NCBI RefSeq assembly: GCF_017776525.1
Contig: NZ_JACVEW010000008.1
Location: 62,001-126,000 of the forward strand
Origin: Marinobacterium alkalitolerans
Lineage (GTDB): Bacteria; Pseudomonadota; Gammaproteobacteria; Pseudomonadales; Balneatricaceae
Direction of reading: 5' to 3'
DNA length: 64,000 bases
The position numbers were made by a program, and so were the translations under genes. Below the pieces are notes generated by a model, which was given only the letters and a program-made list of their open reading frames with translations, was not told the origin of the DNA and did not search any database. Of the stretch, positions 8,758 to 16,781 are shown in pieces (the stretch's first letter is position 1; every line of letters starts with the position of its first letter).

Positions 8758-10665
8758 TCAGGCTGCTCTGACCTGATTACGGCCTTTTTCCTTCGCCTGA
8801 TACAGGGCCTTGTCGGCCCGGTTCAGGACATCGGACGTGTTCTTGTCGTCGGGCTTGATGGCGGTCATCCCAATTGACAGGGTCATGGCGATGTCATTGG
8901 CTTCCTGCCGGGTCGGGTTCTGCTCCATGCGTTCTCTGATCAGCTCAGCCAGATGGCGGGCCCCTTCCAGGTCGGTACCGGGCAGCAGGATGGCAAACTC
9001 TTCGCCCCCCAGGCGGCCCAGCAGGTCGGTCTTGCGCAGGCATTCAGTGGCCTCCGCCGCGAAATGTTTAAGGACCGCATCCCCGGCACTGTGGCCGTAA
9101 TCATCATTGATCTGCTTGAAGTGGTCGAAATCAAGCATCAAAAGGGTGCTTTGATGTTTAAGGCGCCGGCACAGTCTCAGCTCTTCTTCCAGGCGCTCCA
9201 GGAACGCGCGGCGGTTGCTGAGGCCTGTCAGTGAGTCCGTAGTCGCCAGTTCCTGGAGTTTGCGTTCGTTTTCCTTGCGTTCGGATATATCGCGGAACAC
9301 CGTGACGACACCGGTTATTTCGCCATTCTCCCAGAGTGGGCGACTGGTCACGACAACCGGAATCAGCTCTCCTGTGCGGGTACGAAACTGTTCGTCGCCC
9401 TCGTAGCTCTGGCCACTCAGCGGATTGACGAAAATGGGGCACTCGGACAGTGTCAGCTGGGCGTTTTCCTCATGGGAATGAAGCAGGTTGTGCAGGTTGC
9501 CCTGGTAGAGCTTGGTGGCATTGAAGCCGGTTAACCGAGTCACCGCTTCATTGATGTAGACGGTCTGGCCATCCAGGTCCTGTACATAGATGCCTTCACC
9601 CACGGCCTGACCAATGGCGTCCAGTTGTTGCTTCTGTGACTGCATTTCCAGCCGCTGCCGGTGCTGGTTGAGCAAAAGCCAGCCAAGCAGGCACATGACT
9701 ACCAGGCTGATGCCCAGAGCACTGAAAAACTCCCACTGGGTGCTGGTGAGAATCGATGCGGACTGGAGCGCCAGAATGTAGCCGGCGGGGCGGTTGTCGA
9801 AGTCCAGCACGGGAATGAATGCGGCACTGTAACCGATGCTGTTGTGGTACAGCGCCAGAGCAAAGGGTTCACCCTGATCCAGTTTGCCTTGTAGGTTCAG
9901 CCGGGCCATCTGGGTGCGTAATACGTCCAGTGGCAGGATAATATTTTCCGGCAGCTGGAGGCTGTCACGGTCAACCAGATAGCCGCTGCTGATGACCGAG
10001 GGCTCAAAGGCCCGGGTGTTGTCCGCCACGCTGACCTGTTCGACCGATTCGCGGTGAAGCAGGAACAGAAACGCTTGTCCGGAGGCAAGAGAGGCCAGAT
10101 CCTCGCTCACCTCGCGAAAGGAAACAGCCGTTTCCATCGTGCCGGTCAGCTCACCGGATGTAAAAATAGGATGAATGAAGCGAAAGCCGATAAACAGGCG
10201 CCCGACTTCAAAACCGTAGCGGGGAATGGGCTGGGTCTGCATCTGGCGCAGAGACGATCTGACCGGCAACAGGTTGTCGCCATGCATGTCCGGGGCGTGA
10301 AAGCGAAGGAAGCTGTTGCCGTCGGCATCGTGAAACTGCCATTGGCGAATGCCGCGAACAATCAGGTCGCGGAACTGGGGCCTCAACTGGCGATAAAGCT
10401 CGTTCCGGGCTTCATTCTGCTGCTCGCCAGTACTGTTGACACCCTTGACCAGCAGAGGCACAGCCGTGGGGTGTCGCAGGACACTGGTGTAAAAGGTATC
10501 CATGGCCAGGGCGTAGCGCTGAAGGCTGGCGTCATAGGTGGTCTGCAACAGCTGTGAGGTGTGATCCAGGTATTGCTGCTCCTTGTCGTAACGGATCTCG
10601 TTGAGAAAGGCGACGATCCCGACATAAACAAACAATAACACCAGTATGTAATTGGCTTTGCGCAT
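8758..10665 (-). CDS. membrane PAS-GGDEF diguanylate cyclase (635 aa)
   Basis: Predicted inner-membrane sensor that makes cyclic di-GMP. Order, numbered from ATG 10665: TM1 about 5-22, a periplasmic sensor region of about 290 residues, TM2 about 315-332, a PAS domain about 343-463 (DLDGQTVYINEAVTRLTG), and a GGDEF domain about 473-633. The active-site loop is GGEEF (553-557), an active variant, and RKTD (544-547) lies exactly five residues before it, matching the RxxD inhibitory I-site. A GTG at 10671 is the alternative start. The signal sensed is unknown. It ends 66 bp before bioA but is probably a separate unit. Confidence 0.92.
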   Translation of the reverse strand: MRKANYILVLLFVYVGIVAFLNEIRYDKEQQYLDHTSQLLQTTYDASLQRYALAMDTFYTSVLRHPTAVPLLVKGVNSTGEQQNEARNELYRQLRPQFRDLIVRGIRQWQFHDADGNSFLRFHAPDMHGDNLLPVRSSLRQMQTQPIPRYGFEVGRLFIGFRFIHPIFTSGELTGTMETAVSFREVSEDLASLASGQAFLFLLHRESVEQVSVADNTRAFEPSVISSGYLVDRDSLQLPENIILPLDVLRTQMARLNLQGKLDQGEPFALALYHNSIGYSAAFIPVLDFDNRPAGYILALQSASILTSTQWEFFSALGISLVVMCLLGWLLLNQHRQRLEMQSQKQQLDAIGQAVGEGIYVQDLDGQTVYINEAVTRLTGFNATKLYQGNLHNLLHSHEENAQLTLSECPIFVNPLSGQSYEGDEQFRTRTGELIPVVVTSRPLWENGEITGVVTVFRDISERKENERKLQELATTDSLTGLSNRRAFLERLEEELRLCRRLKHQSTLLMLDFDHFKQINDDYGHSAGDAVLKHFAAEATECLRKTDLLGRLGGEEFAILLPGTDLEGARHLAELIRERMEQNPTRQEANDIAMTLSIGMTAIKPDDKNTSDVLNRADKALYQAKEKGRNQVRAA

Positions 10666-10744
10666 GCACACTGACTCGGCAGTTTATAGGCCTTCAGTCA
10701 GCTTAACACAGATATGCCCGGTTTGAGTCTCGGGCTGCCGACAC

Positions 10745-11728
10745 TTATTCCGGCCGGAACAGCTGTCCGGTGGAGATGGCCTTCACCGTCTTGAGCAGCA
10801 GCAGTGTCACGACAAAGGTCACCAGAATCAGCGAGATCCAGCTCAATACCAGGAAAAAGGGGTCACGGCTCTGTAACCACATGCTCTGAGTCGCGATGGA
10901 GAAGGCGGCCAGCGGAAAGCTGTAGGCCCACCAGGACAGGTAGAACCTGAGTCTGGAGAAACGAGGCCATTGTGTGAACAGCAGCAGCGTAATGAAAAGC
11001 GCCGCGTAGTAGAGCACCCGGGCAAAGTTATCGGCCTGCCCTCCGTTCAGCTGCAGATAGGACACGAACCCCACTGCCGGTGGCGCAATCATGATGAACA
11101 GTGTGGGCAGCAGCTTTTCCGGCAAGGGGTCATGAAACAGCACACGGTTGAACACCAGCGTCTTGAGTACCAGCCAATAGAGCAGACCGATAGCGAAAAA
11201 GAACCAGCTGGCTTCAGTATGTCCATGCTCAACACCGGCAATGGGGGCAATGATATTCCCGACCACCGGAATGAACCAGGCAGGTGTGATGTGCTGGATT
11301 CTGAAATGCGTGTGATGGATCCACTGATTCATCACGAACAGGGTCAGAATCAGATGCAGGGATGCACCACAGATCCAGAGATAATGGGACAGCGCTTGGG
11401 ATATCTCGAAGGTGGCGATGGACAGCAGTAACAGACTGATGGAAAACGCCGGGAAAAAGCTGATCTGAATCGGATGCTTGAGCTCTCCGATCACCTGCTC
11501 CCGGTGCTGAATGCACTTGAACATGTAGACCGTGGTGATGATCAGCAGCACACAGGCGGTGACCACCAGCATGATCTGCGCCACCATCGGGTTGACGCCC
11601 AGTGTATAGGCAGCCTTTTGCCAGCTGAGCGTCAGGCCGGTCAGGCCCATAACGGTTGCAAAGAAGGCCACCGAAAAGTAGGCCAGCCAAGGGGAGTTTT
11701 GTTCGGGCCGGGAAGGTGTGGTGGTCAT
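10745..11728 (-). CDS. SLAC1/TehA-family anion channel-like membrane protein (327 aa)
   Basis: About ten hydrophobic helices from residue 14 to 315 in the pattern of the voltage-dependent anion channel/TehA (tellurite resistance, C4-dicarboxylate) superfamily. Recognisable stretches include LSWQKAAYTLG near TM1, TPAWFIPVVGNIIAP in the middle and the WWAYSFPLAAFSIAT segment near the end, both typical of the family. Transported anion is unknown. It lies downstream of trmO on the same strand but has its own AT-rich upstream region with an inverted repeat. Confidence 0.85.
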   Translation of the reverse strand: MTTTPSRPEQNSPWLAYFSVAFFATVMGLTGLTLSWQKAAYTLGVNPMVAQIMLVVTACVLLIITTVYMFKCIQHREQVIGELKHPIQISFFPAFSISLLLLSIATFEISQALSHYLWICGASLHLILTLFVMNQWIHHTHFRIQHITPAWFIPVVGNIIAPIAGVEHGHTEASWFFFAIGLLYWLVLKTLVFNRVLFHDPLPEKLLPTLFIMIAPPAVGFVSYLQLNGGQADNFARVLYYAALFITLLLFTQWPRFSRLRFYLSWWAYSFPLAAFSIATQSMWLQSRDPFFLVLSWISLILVTFVVTLLLLKTVKAISTGQLFRPE

Positions 11729-11741
11729 GCTGGGAGCTCTT

Positions 11742-11759
11742 TATAAGGATGTTCTTATA
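11742..11759. promoter_or_regulatory. inverted repeat, candidate operator before the SLAC1-type gene
   Basis: TATAAG (11742-11747) and CTTATA (11754-11759) form a 6-6-6 dyad 14-31 bp upstream of the start codon, over AT-rich sequence where a -10 would lie. It resembles AT-rich dyads bound by small winged-helix repressors; the regulator is not identifiable from sequence. Confidence 0.4.
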
Positions 11760-11814
11760 TATTGTGTCGACTTGGCCTGGCTGAGGCAAGAGAACCGAAC
11801 CGGACAATGGATGC

Positions 11815-12510
11815 TCATGCCGTGGGCCGATCCATGCTGATCACATGGATCTGTGACGGGCTGATTTTGAAGCGGATATTCAGGCCGTAGAGGCTGATGC
11901 CGTAAATTCTGTCTTCATCGCCTTTCTTATAGGCAGGACGCGGGTCGCACTGAAGAATTTCGTTGATCTGCCGGGCCAGTGGCTGATTCAGTGCCTGTGA
12001 AAAATGTTCACAGGCCACTTCCGCCTCGGGGCTGAACCTCAGCGGGAGTTCCAGCCGCTCGACCTGCGGCGCGAGTGCACATTCGGCATCCGGGATACTG
12101 TCGGCATAGGGCAGGTAGGGTTTGATATCCAGAATCGGAGTGCCATTGAGCAGATCGGCCCCTTCGACCTCAAGCTTCACTCGATCCCCGTCGCACTTGA
12201 CCGCGTTCAGCCGCACGCAGGACAGCCCTATCGGGTTGGGGCGAAAGGGGGAGCGTGTGGCAAAGACGCCGACTCGCTGGTTGCCCCCCAGGCGTGGTGG
12301 GCGCACCGTGGGACTCCAGCCCTTGTCAGCCGTCGCGCTGAACAGAAAGACCAGCCAGATGTGAGTGCACTGATCCAGCCCGCGAACGGCTTCAGCACTG
12401 GCATACGGGGGTACCAGCTCGACCTCGGCCCTGACGGTGGCGAGCCCCGGTTGGCGGGGGATGCCGAACTTTTCGTCAAATGGGCTGTGGATAAAGCCAA
12501 TGGGTTCCAT
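11815..12510 (-). CDS. trmO: tRNA (N6-threonylcarbamoyladenosine-37-N6)-methyltransferase TrmO (231 aa)
   Basis: SAM-dependent enzyme that N6-methylates t6A37 in some tRNAs (formerly TsaA/YaeB). Family hallmarks are MEPIGFIHSPFDEKFGIPRQ at the N terminus, HIWLVFLF, and the RSPFRPNPIGLS loop, followed by IKPYLPYADS. Full length compared with E. coli YaeB. Start ATG 12510 is preceded by CAGGAGATC. It stands apart from its neighbours, divergent from the chemotaxis operon over an AT-rich gap. Confidence 0.95.
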   Translation of the reverse strand: MEPIGFIHSPFDEKFGIPRQPGLATVRAEVELVPPYASAEAVRGLDQCTHIWLVFLFSATADKGWSPTVRPPRLGGNQRVGVFATRSPFRPNPIGLSCVRLNAVKCDGDRVKLEVEGADLLNGTPILDIKPYLPYADSIPDAECALAPQVERLELPLRFSPEAEVACEHFSQALNQPLARQINEILQCDPRPAYKKGDEDRIYGISLYGLNIRFKISPSQIHVISMDRPTA

Positions 12511-12780
12511 AACACAAGATCTCCTGAAATGCAGAGCGTCATTCTAGCCCAGGCCTGTGACCGGATAACACTCCTTCTACGGACAAATCAGAAAAAAGCG
12601 AAAATCTATTCAAGTACATGAATACACTGGATTTTTAATATATTAGTTAAATTTAATTTAAATAAATATCAATTAGATTCAATGTCGTAGCTTTACATTT
12701 ATTAATGAGCTGCTACCTTGAAGTCAAAATAATTTGTCTGGAGTGTGCTACACAAACAGCCGAATTAAAAGGATGCCCCC
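12511..12780. other. AT-rich divergent intergenic region (trmO / chemotaxis operon)
   Basis: This 270-bp gap is far more AT-rich than anything around it, especially 12620-12710, which is almost only A and T with runs such as TTAGTTAAATTTAATTT. It must carry the chemotaxis operon promoter, but several weak sigma-70-like pairs overlap and I cannot choose one. There is no convincing FliA (sigma-28) site. The composition is what H-NS-type proteins bind, and such a protein is encoded at 47600. Confidence 0.6.
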
Positions 12781-13995
12781 ATGAGTGAATCGGCTACAAC
12801 TGCCGGCTATTCGCGTTTTAATAGCCGCAATGCAAATGGTACTGCAAAAGAAAAGTCCGTCTGTTTTTTTATAGCGGTCGTCATTATCCTGAATGTGATG
12901 ACCCTGCTTTTCACACTCTTCAATGGGGAGTTGCTGGTATTGCCAGCACTCGTCCTCTCGACAATTGCTCTTGCCTTAATGCTGGGGTCCGGCAAACGAA
13001 AATCGTCAGTTCAGGTCGATCGCTCCCCGGAAGACAGGGTACAGGCGCAAAGCGCAGACGACGTCAAGTCTGAATGCCTTAACCCTTCATTGAAAACCAT
13101 CCTGCCTGTCTATCGTCAGTTGCTTGCAGAAGGCCGATTAACGATGGAAGAGTCGGTAACGGATCTGACAGAACGGTTTGACAGGCTGAATAACATTCTC
13201 AATGTTGCGCTGAATACCGATGACCAGAGCGGTTTTGAGACGCGCCAAAAGGCCTTGACTGAAGTAACGCAGTCCGCCCGCAATACCTTCCAGGAGCTGA
13301 TGGGCTCGCTGGAAGACTCCGAGCAGCGAGATGCTCACACATGCTCGATGATCGAACAGTTGTCCGAGCACAACAACTCCCTGGTCGGGTTTTCCGATGT
13401 CGTGCGTGATATTGCTGACCGAATCAACCTGCTGGCATTGAACGCTGCAATCGAGGCTGCTCGAGCGGGCGAGCATGGCCGTGGCTTTGCCGTTGTTGCC
13501 AGTGAAGTCAGGGCCCTGGCCAAGCAGTCTTCTGAAGCAGGCGATGAAATACAAAAAGTGGTTAAAACGGTCAATCAACAGATTAATAAAATACTGGAAC
13601 AGGCACAGGAGAATCTCTCTCTGTCGAATGAAGCCAGAGCTAATAAAAATGAAACCATTCACAGGACAATTAATAATATTGACCAGCATGTTTCGATTAT
13701 AAGCTCTGATGCTCAGGCCTTATTGCAATTAAAAGATGATGTCTCAGACGAGGTGAGCATGGTTATTATGCGGCTTCAGTTCCAGGATGAATTAAGCCAA
13801 ATGATCACTCACCTGGATGAATCCATTATTGAAATAGAGCAGTGGCTCGAAAAGGACAATATCAAGCAATCACCTGATTTCCGGCAACACTTGAGGCAGT
13901 TGGCAACAACTGATCTGGAGCGGGCGCTTCTCGACGGCAGGCCTGTCAGCCGCTCCGGCTCTCAGGACTCGGATGACGAACTCACATTTTTCTGA
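12781..13995 (+). CDS. methyl-accepting chemotaxis protein without HAMP or periplasmic sensor (404 aa)
   Basis: Two transmembrane helices close together (about 26-47 and 51-69) leave almost no periplasmic loop, so any sensing is in the membrane or cytoplasm. There is no HAMP domain; residues 100-380 form the cytoplasmic coiled coil, with the conserved hairpin tip [20 protein letters not shown] at about 215-234. The protein ends DDELTFF, an acidic-aromatic tail that does not fit the CheR pentapeptide pattern. Codons in 13560-13870 are noticeably more AT-rich than in the rest of the operon. First gene of the chemotaxis cluster, 10 bp before cheY. Confidence 0.88.
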   Translation: MSESATTAGYSRFNSRNANGTAKEKSVCFFIAVVIILNVMTLLFTLFNGELLVLPALVLSTIALALMLGSGKRKSSVQVDRSPEDRVQAQSADDVKSECLNPSLKTILPVYRQLLAEGRLTMEESVTDLTERFDRLNNILNVALNTDDQSGFETRQKALTEVTQSARNTFQELMGSLEDSEQRDAHTCSMIEQLSEHNNSLVGFSDVVRDIADRINLLALNAAIEAARAGEHGRGFAVVASEVRALAKQSSEAGDEIQKVVKTVNQQINKILEQAQENLSLSNEARANKNETIHRTINNIDQHVSIISSDAQALLQLKDDVSDEVSMVIMRLQFQDELSQMITHLDESIIEIEQWLEKDNIKQSPDFRQHLRQLATTDLERALLDGRPVSRSGSQDSDDELTFF

Positions 13996-14005
13996 GGAAC
14001 AGACG

Positions 14006-14368
14006 ATGAGTAAAACGATCATGGTTGTGGATGATTCAGCCTCTGTTCGACAGGTTGTAAGCATGGCACTCAAAGGCGCAGGTCACAGTGTCGTGGAGGC
14101 TGTCGACGGCAAGGATGCGTTGCAAAAGCTGGATGGCCGCAAGATCCATTTGGTGATCAGCGACGTGAATATGCCCAACATGGATGGCATCACGTTTATC
14201 AAGGCACTAAAGAACCAGTCGGCCTACCGGTTTACGCCGGTTTTGATGCTGACGACCGAATCTGAGGCGTCCAAAAAGGCTGAGGGCAAGGCGGCAGGTG
14301 CCAAGGCGTGGCTGGTGAAGCCTTTCAAGCCGGATGTGCTCCTGTCTGCGGTTACCAAGCTGGCATAG
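14006..14368 (+). CDS. cheY: CheY-like response regulator (120 aa)
   Basis: Single receiver domain. VVDDSAS supplies the acidic pair, SDVNMPNMDG the phosphoacceptor Asp, MLTTES the conserved Thr, and KAWLVKPF the Lys. The frame extends to 13973, but ATG 14006 follows TGAGGAAC and gives MSKTIMVVDDS. No output domain, so it probably either binds the flagellar switch or acts as a phosphate sink for the operon's CheA. No cheZ is nearby. Confidence 0.93.
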   Translation: MSKTIMVVDDSASVRQVVSMALKGAGHSVVEAVDGKDALQKLDGRKIHLVISDVNMPNMDGITFIKALKNQSAYRFTPVLMLTTESEASKKAEGKAAGAKAWLVKPFKPDVLLSAVTKLA

Positions 14369-14375
14369 GTGCCTC

Positions 14376-14699
14376 ATGTCGAAAAAAACAGCATCTGCGC
14401 CTGAGAAGTGGTCGATCGAGAATGGGCTGAGCATTTTTGATGTTGCTGCGCTTGAAGCTCAATGCCCCTGGTTACAGTCATTGCCCCGTGACAAGCAGTT
14501 ACGGCTGAGGCTGGTGGGTATCGAGGAGGTGGATAGTGCCGGGGTGCAGTGGTTACTGGCCCTGAAGCATCGGCTCAAGCTGCACGGAAATGAACTGGTA
14601 CTGGATGCAGAAGCATCTCCTGAATTGTCAGAGGCCCTGCTGCTGATGGGCCTGACCGAGTCCCTCGGCATTGCAGTGGCTGCAGAGGAGGATGCATGA
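14376..14699 (+). CDS. STAS-domain protein in chemotaxis operon (107 aa)
   Basis: Short anti-sigma-antagonist-type STAS domain: LRLRLVGIEEVDSAGVQWLLALKH holds the beta strand and the VDSAG loop, whose Ser is the phosphoacceptor position in SpoIIAA-like proteins. It starts 7 bp after cheY and its stop overlaps the cheA start (ATGA). Small STAS proteins occur at this position, next to cheY and cheA, in some gammaproteobacterial chemotaxis clusters; the function is not known. Whether it is phosphorylated cannot be read from the sequence. Confidence 0.82.
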   Translation: MSKKTASAPEKWSIENGLSIFDVAALEAQCPWLQSLPRDKQLRLRLVGIEEVDSAGVQWLLALKHRLKLHGNELVLDAEASPELSEALLLMGLTESLGIAVAAEEDA

Positions 14700-16750
14700 C
14701 AGATCCTGTTGATATCTTCCGAGAAGAAGCCTTGGAGCACCTCAGTAATCTTGAGGCTGCGTTACTTGAGCTGGAGCAGGCACCGACATCCGCCGAGGAA
14801 ATTGATGCGGCTTTTCGTTCAATGCACACCATCAAGGGTGCAGCCGGGATGGTGGGGTTTGATCACCTGTCTCAGTTCACACATCACCTCGAAACCCTGT
14901 TTGACCGGGTGCGTGAGGGGCAGGTAGAGCTCACGGCACCGCTGATTAACCAGATACTGGAAGCACGAGATCACATTGAGCGCCTGCTTGATGACCCTTC
15001 GCCGTCGGTAGAGCTGCAGGCGGTCAGTGCCGCCCAGATTATCCAGTTCACCGAGGTAACCGGCGAAGAGCACGCGGGGCCGGAGCGTCAAGAAACGGGG
15101 CATGCGTCGCAGACAGCTGCAGGTGAGGCGCGGCTTTACCGGATTGACATCTGCCCGGCAGCCGATGCATTTCGAGATGGTTTTGATACCTTGCCACTGC
15201 TGAAAGAGTTGTCGGGGCTGGGTGAAATACATGTGACCACCCGCCTGGGCAGCAGCTTTGATCCCCGGCATTTTGAACCCGAAACCTGTGTGCTGGCGCT
15301 GAGTGTTGCACTGACCACGCACGCCAGCCGCGAATCCATTGAAGATGTTTTCATCTTTGTGGGAGACGAATGGCAAATAGACATAACTGCCATCACGGCT
15401 GATGAAGACTGTCGTCTTGGCGACCTGCTGGTCGATCAGAAAGTTGTGGCACCCGATGCCCTTGAGCAGGTACTGGAGCAGCAGCCTCGGGCGGGGGAAC
15501 TGATCACGGCGGCCGGGCTGGCAGCGCCTGAAACGGTACAGAGCACCCTTGACGAACAGCGCTTTATTCGTGAGCAACAGAAAAAACAGCGCAAGGCGAC
15601 GCCTGAGCAAAGCATCAAGGTGCCTCAGCACAAGCTGGATCAATTGATGGATCAGGTGGGTGAGCTGGTTATTCTTCAGGCGCGCCTGGAACAGCTTGCT
15701 CTCGAAAGTGACGATGAGCGTGCGTCTTCTCTGGCAGAGGAGCTGTCCCGCCTTTCGACCGGCCTCCGGGAAACCACCTTTGATATTCGGATGTTGCCAA
15801 TCGGTTCTACCTTTGGCCGTTTCCGCCGACTGGTGCGTGATTTGGCCAATGATCTGGGCAAGGAAGTCGTGCTCGAGACCGAGGGGGCTGAAACCGAACT
15901 GGACAAGGTCGTGATTGATCGCCTGTCTGATCCTCTGGTGCATCTGCTCAGGAACAGCCTGGATCATGGTATCGAGACACCTGAGGTTCGCCGGGAGAAA
16001 GGAAAGCCCGCACGTGGGCATCTTTGGCTCAGTGCTTCTCAGCATCAGGGGCAGATACAGATCCTGATTCGTGATGACGGGGCCGGGCTGGATACCGAGC
16101 GAATCCTGTCCAAGGCTATCGAGCGAGGCGTGGTGCAGCCCGGCGCTGACCTTGATCCACAGGAAATCTATCAACTGATTTTTGAAGCGGGCTTCTCAAC
16201 GGCCCAGACCGTTTCAGACGTTTCCGGGCGAGGCGTCGGTATGGATGTGGTGAAACGCTCCATTGAATCCTTGCAGGGGCGGGTGCAGCTGGACTCAACA
16301 CTCGGTAAAGGTACTGAAGTGTGTATCACCTTGCCCATGACGCTGGCCATTATCGATGGCCTGATGACCGGTGTGTCTCGAGAGCGGTACGTACTGCCCT
16401 TGAGCACGGTGGAAGAGTGTGTCGAAGCTGTACCTGAAACGGAAGATGAGAACTCTGGCGTCAGACTGATACGGCACCGGGATGCGCTGATTCCCTGCCT
16501 GCGTCTGCGGGACTTTTTCCGTGTCGGCGGTCAGCCTCCCGAGATTGAGCAGACAGTGGTTGTGCGGGTCGGAGAGGCGCTGATGGGAATCACGGTTGAT
16601 GAAGTGGTAGGTCACTTTCAAACCGTTATCAAAAGCCTGGGGCGGCTGTACCAGGGCGCTGGGGGCGTTATGGGCGCAACGATTATGGGAGATGGGCAAA
16701 TTGCCATGATTCTTGACGTGGGCGAGCTGGTGGAACAGGCCCGCAAATAA
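14696..16750 (+). CDS. cheA: chemotaxis histidine kinase CheA with inserted MshEN-like repeats (684 aa)
   Basis: Receptor-coupled kinase that phosphorylates CheY and CheB. P1 (Hpt) occupies about 1-105 with phosphoacceptor His44 in [12 protein letters not shown] divergent alpha/beta domain at about 145-232 stands where P2 would be. Two adjacent 24-residue repeats follow at 240-263 and 265-288, each with Arg, Gly, hydrophobics and a final Gln in the spacing of MshEN cyclic-di-GMP motifs. P3 dimerisation starts about 306; the ATPase has its N box around 412-426 ([12 protein letters not shown]), G boxes RDDGAGLD and [10 protein letters not shown]; the CheW-like P5 runs about 545-684. ATGA overlap with the STAS gene. 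Confidence 0.95.
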   Translation: MTDPVDIFREEALEHLSNLEAALLELEQAPTSAEEIDAAFRSMHTIKGAAGMVGFDHLSQFTHHLETLFDRVREGQVELTAPLINQILEARDHIERLLDDPSPSVELQAVSAAQIIQFTEVTGEEHAGPERQETGHASQTAAGEARLYRIDICPAADAFRDGFDTLPLLKELSGLGEIHVTTRLGSSFDPRHFEPETCVLALSVALTTHASRESIEDVFIFVGDEWQIDITAITADEDCRLGDLLVDQKVVAPDALEQVLEQQPRAGELITAAGLAAPETVQSTLDEQRFIREQQKKQRKATPEQSIKVPQHKLDQLMDQVGELVILQARLEQLALESDDERASSLAEELSRLSTGLRETTFDIRMLPIGSTFGRFRRLVRDLANDLGKEVVLETEGAETELDKVVIDRLSDPLVHLLRNSLDHGIETPEVRREKGKPARGHLWLSASQHQGQIQILIRDDGAGLDTERILSKAIERGVVQPGADLDPQEIYQLIFEAGFSTAQTVSDVSGRGVGMDVVKRSIESLQGRVQLDSTLGKGTEVCITLPMTLAIIDGLMTGVSRERYVLPLSTVEECVEAVPETEDENSGVRLIRHRDALIPCLRLRDFFRVGGQPPEIEQTVVVRVGEALMGITVDEVVGHFQTVIKSLGRLYQGAGGVMGATIMGDGQIAMILDVGELVEQARK

Positions 16751-16781
16751 GCATGCAAATTGCCTGATAAAGGGGGATGAA

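Noticed and set aside
12735-12770. FliA (sigma-28) promoter for the chemotaxis operon
   Set aside because: GCCGAATT resembles the -10 GCCGATAA but there is no TAAA 15 bp upstream and it abuts the start codon.
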